64,000 bases of DNA from Manihot esculenta (taxonomy: Eukaryota > Streptophyta > Magnoliopsida > Malpighiales > Euphorbiaceae): NCBI RefSeq assembly GCF_001659605.2, contig NC_035170.2, positions 434,001 to 498,000 on the forward strand, in the 5' to 3' direction. The notes beneath the pieces were generated by a model. That model was not told the origin of the DNA. It did no database searches and was given only the letters and a program-made list of their open reading frames with translations. Below are positions 56,901 to 64,000 of the stretch, in pieces (the stretch's first letter is position 1; each line of letters begins with the position of its first letter). The position numbers and the translations under genes are program-made.

Positions 56901-59797
56901 ACCATTGATGCTGACAGGTCATATTTTCTATGTATGGTTCAATTTCCCAATGTTAGTATCTGCCCTTTGATGTAGATGGAATTTAATGCTCTTTTTCTTT
57001 TCTTTTGAACAGTGATGTTCGATCAAAAGCATTTAAAGCTGTTGATCAATTTCTGCAAATACTCAAGCAGTATTATGAAAAGGTGTGTGCTCAAATTCTT
57101 GTTGCTTCTGTGCCAATGTGCTTTCTGTTTCTAGTGTATACATGTAGAAGGGTAAAGAGACCACTTAATAAGTGCAAATCAAATACTAAGAATTTTAAGC
57201 CATATTCCAAGCTCCACTTGTTCTGAAACTTGCCAATTCATGTATGTGCTATACATGGTGAAATAGTTGTTTGAGATGACTCTCTTTGACATATTAATTT
57301 CAACATGACCAGTCAATTCACAAGAATGCCACTTTGGCCCTTGTCTTGGGTGCAACTGACTTTTGTGGGGATTAACACCTGTCTGCTTGATGAGAAGCTT
57401 ATAAGAAATGAGCTAAGGACTTTGAACTTTTGCATCTTTCATGTGGTTGATTACATACTGTTAAATCCCACATAGGTTAGAGTAGAGATAATATACCTCT
57501 TATAAGGTCTTGGGCGCTCCTCCTCCCTTGAGCTAACTTTTGGAAGTGAATTAAGCTTGGATGGCATCAAAGTCTCCCCACCAAATGCTTGGTCTCCCAT
57601 AAATATTTCACACACCAAGCGTTTGGTTCTATGCATGAGAGGGATGAGTTAAATTCTACATTGGTCTATGATAGGCGTAATTTGTCCCTTATAAGGCCTT
57701 GGACACTCCTCTCTTGAGCTACCTTTTGAGGATGAGTTTTGGCCTGTTATTAAGACTTACTGCATTAGTAACTCTAATTCCATTTATGGCACTAATATTC
57801 TTGTTGAGTTTTGGAAATTTTATTCTAATAATCTTGGATAAAGTAGTCTAATTGAACATTATTTTAAGCATGTGTATTAAGTGTAATCTTGTAAGCTGAA
57901 CTTATGGGTTCTCACTGCTTCTTTTGCTTCATTTCTTCTCCTCTTTATTTACGCCATGATATTTTGGTTTTGTGCACATTTGTTGAATGTTCATGACCTA
58001 AATTAGATTTATTTATGTGTATTTGCAACTGTGTACATTGATTCCTCCCTTTGGTCCATTTGTAGACAACTGCAGGAGATACCAGTGCAGCTGGAACTGT
58101 GGGAATCTCATCAATACCAGGAAATGCTAGTTTACTGGGGTGAGTTAATTTTGGACATTTTATAATTCACATATATTAAACTGCAGATTCTTGATGCTGG
58201 TCTCACTAAATAAGGGAACTGACGTATCCAGTCTTATAGTAGGTAGATTTTATTATTGGGATAGAGATTCAGATTTTCTTTTTTATCTTATATGTCGCAA
58301 ACTTGCAATTTATGATGCATCAGTAATGGCTCCCTTGGTTCTACATTATTCCAATATTTAGCTATTGTTGTTTACGTTGTAGTTCAAATTTTAAACCTTA
58401 CCTCCATACTTTTGGCTGACTGAAGATATATTTATGTTGCAGATGGGCTATGAGTTCCTTGACTCTCAAGGGTAAACCATCTGAGCAAGCTTCACTTCCT
58501 CCTATAAATTCTGGAGCACCTCTAAGTTCTACTGCCTCCAATGCCAGCTCAGGTATGCATCTTATACATTTGATGCTTTCCAGCTCTGTATACATATTTT
58601 CCTTGGTAAATATGTACTGCATAACACTTCATGGTGTGCATGCCAACTTTTATGATTAACTGATGCTTAAGGAAGCATCTAGATAAATACCTTAATACAG
58701 TTCCAATTAAACAGTAGTCCGTTAATTGATTTGAGGTGCCTACAATGACACATTACCCTGCTGATCAAACTTCCATCCAGTTGAAGGATATGGACTTCTT
58801 GGTATCGTCAGTTATTTGAAAAATAAAACTAGGAACCATCACTTCTACTGATAAGTTGTTGGTTCCAATGATCATTGCTTCTTCCCAATTTTATCTTGAT
58901 GCTTTTGTTTAGCAACTTCAGTATCTGATGTTGGGTTTCTTGTGCAATCAAAGCCATGGATGCTCCAAGCACTGCGCCAGCCCGTGTAAATTCCAGTACA
59001 GACTTAGCCGATCAACCAGTGCCTGTGTCTCCCACTTCAACGGATGGATGGGGAGAAATTGAAAATGGAATTCATGAAGAGATAGATAGTGAGAAAGATG
59101 GTTGGGATGATATTGAACCTCTTGAAGAGCCAAAAGCATCTCAAGCTCTTGCGAACATTCAAGCTGCTCAAAAGCAGCCAGTCTCTCAGCCAAAACCAGA
59201 AGGTAATGCAACCATACTTATCATTATGGTTATTGATGAATATGCTCAAGTATCTAGAGTGAATGTTTTGGTCATATGGGGCAATTTTGATGAACTTGAA
59301 GCGGCAGCCTCAGATCTTTTTAGACAGTTTTCCTTCATTAAATGCTGGTCTTAGCAAACGCATCACCATCTTAATTGGGAAAGTCTGCTTAATTGAATAC
59401 TAGCAATATCTCCTTGTCATGCTTCTGTTGTCTTAATGTTTTTGCGTTTTTGTTTACGTTGTTTCCTTTGACAAGACATTGAAGAAGTATATTTAACAAG
59501 TGCTTGTTTAATCCCTTCTCAGCTGCTACTTTGCGACCTAAAAATACGGTAAAGGCAACGAAAGATGATGACGATTTATGGGGTTCCATAGCTGCCCCTG
59601 CTCCAAGATCGACATCAAAACCTTTGAATGTGAAAGCAGCATCAACACTTGATGATGATGATCCTTGGGCTGCCATTGCTGCTCCTCCACCTACTACAAG
59701 AGCCAGACCATTGGCAGCTGGTAGAGGCCGAGGAGCTAAACTTGCTGCTCCAAAACTGGGCGCACAAAGGATAAACCGGACATCCTCTGGAATGTAA
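47958..59797 (+). CDS. SCY1-like pseudokinase with HEAT/ARM repeats
   Basis: Twenty-one exons give 794 residues in one frame: 47958-48083, 49026-49124, 49510-49661, 49900-49972, 50430-50552, 51038-51146, 52004-52083, 52214-52295, 53438-53577, 53663-53773, 53862-53978, 54097-54186, 56121-56174, 56410-56484, 56588-56663, 56818-56917, 57013-57082, 58066-58139, 58443-58552, 58954-59202, 59523-59797. It starts MFKFLKGVVGGSGTGLKDLP. The kinase-like domain covers about the first 290 residues; HRD is replaced by HGN (152-154), so it is a pseudokinase. A HEAT/ARM region follows (about 330-590), then a disordered tail with four acidic Trp motifs and RGRG. It matches the SCYL family (Arabidopsis At2g40730, of similar length), linked to tRNA export and Golgi/COPI traffic. 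The promoter has a GGCCCA site typical of housekeeping genes. Confidence 0.92.
50030..50361 (-). mobile_element. TRIM-like miniature retroelement in intron 4 of the SCY1-like gene
   Basis: Two direct repeats of about 120 bp (about 50,030-50,148 and 50,237-50,361) share GGGCCTAAC, CCCAAGGCTT.ATAAGGGG and a terminal GGGAAT(C/T)TAA. Between them, the reverse complement of 50,224-50,236 reads TGGTATCAAGGCC, close to the tRNA-Met primer site. In minus orientation the LTR starts TGTTAGATTCCCA. No coding capacity is present. Confidence 0.65.
52959..53004. repeat. C-tract/G-tract hairpin-prone sequence in intron 8
   Basis: About 18 C (52,959-52,976), then a T run, then about 13 G (52,992-53,004), then GGTGGAGGGG. 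The C and G runs can pair as a stem. Homopolymer lengths may be uncertain in the assembly. Confidence 0.75.
54600..55510 (+). mobile_element. Probable LINE remnant in intron 12 of the SCY1-like gene
   Basis: Intron 12 is the longest (54,187-56,120). Broken frames include AKVNADGASE near 54,960, like the start of a LINE RNase H (KVNxDGA), and an ADADGLADEV-like phrase near 55,262. The block ends in a C15 tract and CCTGACCCAACCATGTCTTAAAAAAAA near 55,465-55,508, reminiscent of a plant LINE 3' end with an A tail. The assignment is tentative. Confidence 0.4.
54710..54750 (+). repeat. G-rich run with quadruplex potential in intron 12
   Basis: A T-rich tract runs into 12 G, then GGGAGGGGAGGGG and a final GGGGGG, giving at least four G runs of three or more with short loops. 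It lies on the coding strand, so the pre-mRNA would carry it. Confidence 0.7.
57459..57745 (+). mobile_element. TRIM-like miniature retroelement in intron 17 of the SCY1-like gene
   Basis: Direct repeats at about 57,459-57,557 and 57,645-57,745 share TTAAAT(C/T)C(C/T)ACAT, CCTTATAAGG-type and CTTGAGCTA(A/C)CTTTTG blocks. Just after the first repeat TGGCATCAAAGTC (57,562-57,574) resembles the tRNA-Met primer site. It is from the same family as 50,030-50,361 but in the opposite orientation. Confidence 0.65.
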
Positions 59798-60439
59798 GGG
59801 ACAGAAATCAAGAAGTGACATCCTCTAAAGAATACAGAAGATGAAGAGCTGTAAATTTTTTCCTTCCTTACTGGTGGCTGGTACACACACTAAAGTACTT
59901 GAATCCCTGTAACCTTGGGTTGTATCTGCTACTTGCTCCCATAGTATTTGATTTGTATCATCATTCTTTTTTACTAAATGTTTGTTTTGTTTCTTCAAAG
60001 AAGAAATGGCTGTCTGCCAGACTGCTTTGTATTATAAATTAGTTTCTGCAGCAACTCAACTTCGAACTAGCATATCACAGGGCTTGTAGACGTACTTGGA
60101 ATGTAATTGCATTTTTGTCTCATAAAGAAATGGAAATTTTTGTTATCTTTTCTATTATTCATGTTAGGATGCTGGGTACGCTTACACTATTTTGTATTTA
60201 CAGCAACTCCAGCCATCCATTAAGCCATGTAATATGGAAATGCCTATGAGATTTGCATCTGAATTTCCCCTACATCCTGAGTGTAATGCATGCTAATGCT
60301 TACACAACTGTATAAAGGGAACCTAAAATTACATAACATAGCATGAATTTTTAATTTACATATAATCATTGTATTATTCCCACTGGCATAAAGCAAGAAA
60401 GACGTGGACTTAAGTAGGATGTGCAGAAGATGGGGAATG
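59798..60439. other. Spacer between two convergent genes
   Basis: 3' untranslated flanks of the SCY1-like gene and the GOST gene. No separate gene is seen. Confidence 0.6.
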
Positions 60440-63400
60440 TTATTCTCTTTTGTCTTCCTCGAGATCTTCAACATGGCCAAGCAAATACTGCTCTGGTGCA
60501 GATGATGTCTTCCTTTCCTTTCTTTCGAGCTTAGTAGCTACATCTCCAACCACCTTCACTGCACTCCCAGACAGAGGAATCCTATCTTCATCATCATCAG
60601 AATTATCCACCGTCTCCTCGGAAAATGCATATCTGTATATTGCAACTTGTGGTAATAAGAGTGATACTGCCAGATGCTCTAAGCTGAACTTGACAAACTC
60701 TATGAACTAAAACCCATGTAAATTTCCTACTTATCTTAGAAAGAGCTATTGCACCTTGCTTAATCCAATTAAGCAACATCTCCTTTAAACTCTATTACAA
60801 GTTAATGAATTTTTAAAAAAATTAAGTTGATTAACGTTTTTTTTTTTTTTGGGAAATACTAAAGATTTCGATTTTACAAAATATAAGTATGTGTTAATCT
60901 GATTGATTTTCAAATAAAACGAACTCGTGAATTTTGTAAAAGTTTAGGGATCTCATAGGCATTCTCCCTGTTCTGTCAAAACTGAAACACCTTCAAATAT
61001 ACGAGACAACTCGGACATCTATGCCTTGCAATGTAACTAGTTTCACACGGTAATCTTCGATTATGGTCAGAGACTAATTACTTTGGCCTTGAGATGAATA
61101 TGAGCGAACCATTTCAACTAATAGATTATCTTAGAAGTGATAAGTAAAAGCTAGAAAAAAAAGATAGGCAATAACATATTGGAAGGAGAAAGACATAAGG
61201 TTGAGAAAGTACCTTGTTGGGTTATGGGATGGAGCCCAAAGAACGCATATGACCACCAGTAGCACAAATGCAAGCAAAATCCAGAAAGCTGAGATGATCC
61301 ATGCTCTTTTCCACATTTCACTCAATGGATCAGTTGCATTGAAGTACATCTGAAACAACATGGATTTTGAGCATATTATGATTGTGATGGTGGCGGATAT
61401 AATCTAAATGCAAGGGAAAAGAATTAAGGTGAGAAAGACAAAGGGGGAGGTGGGGAATCAAAAGAAATACGTAACCTCAATTCCAATCCATGCAATGGAG
61501 ATCAGCACTGCTATTGCAAGGGAATTAGTAAATTTCTGATAGAGTGCAAATTTAGCTGCACTTCTTATCTGCTCACAAAGTAGAGAAGAAACTGAAAAAT
61601 TAAACATAAATACTACTAGCAAGTGGATCATCACATCAATCTTCCAACAGCCATAAAATCTAGCTCCCCACATTGTGCTGTATTTAACTGTGTAGCTTAA
61701 CTGACAACATGTAAAAATTGGGGGAAAAAAAGGAACCCAAATCATGAAGATAACTAAATATAATCTAAGCCCTGCATTGTACACAGATCAAGGCTATAAT
61801 ATATGATGGCCAAGTTGTCCATTGAAATGTAGAAGCTACACCCCACAAAATTAAGTGACAATTGTGATTGTGCATGCACACAGAAATACTTCAGAAAATC
61901 ATATCAATCAAGCACATCATTGATAGCCTTTCATTGACAGATTCATGAGTTATTACCTGAAGCTTCTCTAGAGTTTGGGATAATGATGAAAAAATCCAAA
62001 CAATAAAGCAGGCATCCAAGAGAGCCACAGGCAACACAAGCACTAGCCTTGCTTTCCCAGAAAAGTCATTGATAGTCCCCAAGTTCTCAAGCAGGCCAAG
62101 TGCTTCAGAAGCAATGAAATATGTGATACCAAGGAGCATTGCTTTTGAAGTTATACCACCACCAAGAGTTGGCCGCACAACACCATATCCCATTGAAACC
62201 ACCAAAAGAAGCAAACGGGAAACAGTCTTCTTAATAGCACCAAAGGTAACTGCCCACACAGTAATTCCAATCGGCCTTCTTCCTTTTGAATTGAAATTTG
62301 CATATTCAAAGTACCAGAAAGCCATTTCACACATTCCCAAACCTATCACAACTGTAATGTGATTGTGCAAATGAATAATATTTTTCCAGTACTTGACAAA
62401 CCAGAAAAACCAGACAAGTCCCAGAGCAAGGTAAGCTAAAGACATGAGCCCAAAGAAAGTCATCATTGGGCCCATCTTTCCAGGAAGATAACCATCTGGG
62501 TTCCTCCACACTGTCCTGCCATTGACTCTCATCCCTATAAGTTCTGGATCACAAAACATAAAGTACAGATAATACATCCCAGTGCTGTTGATCTGAATTG
62601 TTTGGGGATTCATTTTAGCCTCTGCATTTTTTCCTTCGAAGAAGGTCTGGAGTCTTTTTGGCCCATCTGGGTTATTGGGGTCTTGGTGGATTATTACCTC
62701 TCCTGCCTTGCAGGCCCTATCCTTGGCAAGATCTGCAGTACAGCATAGTGCACTAGAATTCAAATAAGCAGCCCCAATTTTGTCTCTATCTGTGACCTCT
62801 ACTATTAGAGCTTCAACTAATCCAGTCTTTTGCTGCATTTCATTCTTGTTTTCAGCAGATTCTTTTGTTCTTTGGAAAGTGATTGATTCAAATCTACAAT
62901 TAGAAATGTCATGGAAGAGATAAAACCATCAATTGCTTCAGGTTTCCTAAGAAAACAAACTCGCTTTCGAGAACTCATTATAGCAAAAAGGCATAGTATT
63001 AACCTCATTTCCAATAAAAAAAAAGGTATGGCATTTTGATTCAATTGATAACATGCCACAACACCAGCTTTGCTCATAGAGGGTGTTAGGCAATAGAGAA
63101 AACTGATTCACTTCAACTCAGGAATTAATTGTAAAGTAAAATAGAATGTTCATGGCCATATGGGGAAGAAAAACTGCTTTATTTGTATTTTTTACAGAAA
63201 AATTGGCAAGAAAACCGAATGCCAGCTCCATTCATCACAGCTTAACTGATTAGGTGGTTTCCTGAACACCACATTTCTGCATTATTTAGAATTAATTTAA
63301 GAACATAAAAATACAAGATTTTTACCAGAATTTCATTCATCCTTATCAGCAGCACAATAGTTTGGACCACCATCGAGATAATCAATAGCAAACAGATGCA

Positions 63401-64000
63401 ACAATTTCAAATGTATTTATAATGAGGAGGAAGAGAGACATAAATTACATTTGTTCCACATTGCAGCCACAGAAAATGAAGGAAAATTGATTTTTATTTA
63501 GGACAAAGAAACATTCGGCAAATTATACGTAGAATTGAAAAGAATTACCAGAAAGAAAATGATGGTTTTCCTTTTTCTGTTATCTGAAGGCATTGAGGTC
63601 TATCGAAATTAAGAAAACGTCAAGATGCCTGTGTTTCGCTCATATTATTAACGAAAGAAATCATGTTTTCCCTTTCATTAAAACCGTTCACCACATTTTC
63701 CCAGCAAGCAAACAGATTATCAAAACACAAATATAAACTGGTCAACCAAATAGCAGAAGGGGAGGGAAAAAAGAAAAAGAAATATAAAACAAATAACCTG
63801 ATAAAGGACTTGCCATTGAGGGGCTTGTCTTCGGGAGAAGAGAGTACATTTGGAAGCCTAGAAGCATAAAGGCCTTCGCTGCCACCATGGAAGAAGAAGG
63901 AATTTGAACGACGAATGAAAGCTTCGTTCTTGTATTCATGGATCGAAGCATCCACATGTGTTATTGAAAACAAACTAATACATATAACTATAGCTATAAA
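60440..64000 (-). CDS. GOST-type seven-transmembrane protein (lung 7TM / GPR107-108 family), 5' end outside window
   Basis: Minus-strand exons >64,000-63,798, 62,893-61,957, 61,568-61,476, 61,349-61,213 and 60,632-60,440 join in frame to 520 residues. The first codons, with the start Met, lie beyond the window; the visible start FIAIVICISLFSITHVDAS looks like the end of a signal peptide. A lumenal N-terminal domain (GOLD-like, about residues 25-220) has several Cys and NSTGMYYLYFMFCDPEL. Then come RTVWRNPDGYLPGKMGPMM and a seven-helix bundle with HLHNHITVVIGLGMCEMAFW and GYGVVRPTLG. The C-tail is acidic and cytosolic (DNSDDDEDRIPL, ending EEDKRE). Family members are Golgi/endosome proteins proposed to chaperone cargo during traffic. 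The long second exon (937 bp) holds most of the protein. Confidence 0.9.

Noticed and set aside
58948..59886. Minus-strand frames over the last SCY1-like exons
   Set aside because: They are shadows of exons 20 and 21, whose plus-strand frame joins perfectly with the rest of the gene.
62069..62362. Plus-strand frame inside the GOST gene
   Set aside because: It is a shadow of the seven-helix coding exon on the minus strand.

Overview
The window is nuclear DNA of a eudicot plant. It has spliced genes with GT-AG introns, two group III WRKY factors, an F-box/LRR gene and long AT-rich spacers. About half of it is nested LTR retrotransposons. A Malpighiales/Euphorbiaceae source (cassava or rubber relatives) is plausible from the style of the repeats, but that is inference. 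The gene run WRKY54/70-like, WRKY55-like, SCY1-like matches the order recalled for Arabidopsis At2g40750, At2g40740 and At2g40730.

Left part (1-21,000). A giant, diverged inverted repeat of about 3 kb per arm is centred near 13,678. Each arm holds the N-terminal half of a broken CDK-like protein kinase gene. The left arm is split by a decayed Athila-type Ty3/gypsy element (991-10,777) flanked by a 5-bp target duplication. The right arm still shows the unoccupied target site. Outside the palindrome lie an F-box/FBD-type gene with a frameshift in its F-box (18,118-20,016) and the 3' end of a CDK-like kinase on the minus strand (20,666-20,976).

Middle part (21,000-36,670). This is a stack of retrotransposons: an old, diverged Tekay-type LTR with its primer-binding site, and a minus-strand Tat-lineage element (23,159-36,670). 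The Tat integrase is split by a complete, very young Tekay/Del chromovirus (24,910-35,066). The young element has two 2,418-bp LTRs that differ at four positions, one uninterrupted gag-pol frame, a primer-binding site, a polypurine tract and a GTAGG target duplication.

Right part (38,236-64,000). Four apparently intact genes are present: a WRKY54/70-like gene (+) and a WRKY55-like gene (-), tail to tail; a 5-kb AT-rich spacer; a 21-exon SCY1-like pseudokinase gene (+, 794 aa predicted); and, tail to tail with it, a GOST-type seven-transmembrane protein gene (-) whose first codons lie beyond the window. The SCY1-like introns carry two TRIM-like miniature retroelements, a probable LINE remnant and several long C or G tracts.

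The genes do not form one pathway. The WRKY pair points to salicylate/defence and senescence control, and the SCY1-like and GOST proteins to Golgi/trafficking or tRNA-export roles. The most unusual structure is the palindromic kinase pseudogene, a candidate hairpin/siRNA locus whose history can be ordered from the sequence itself.
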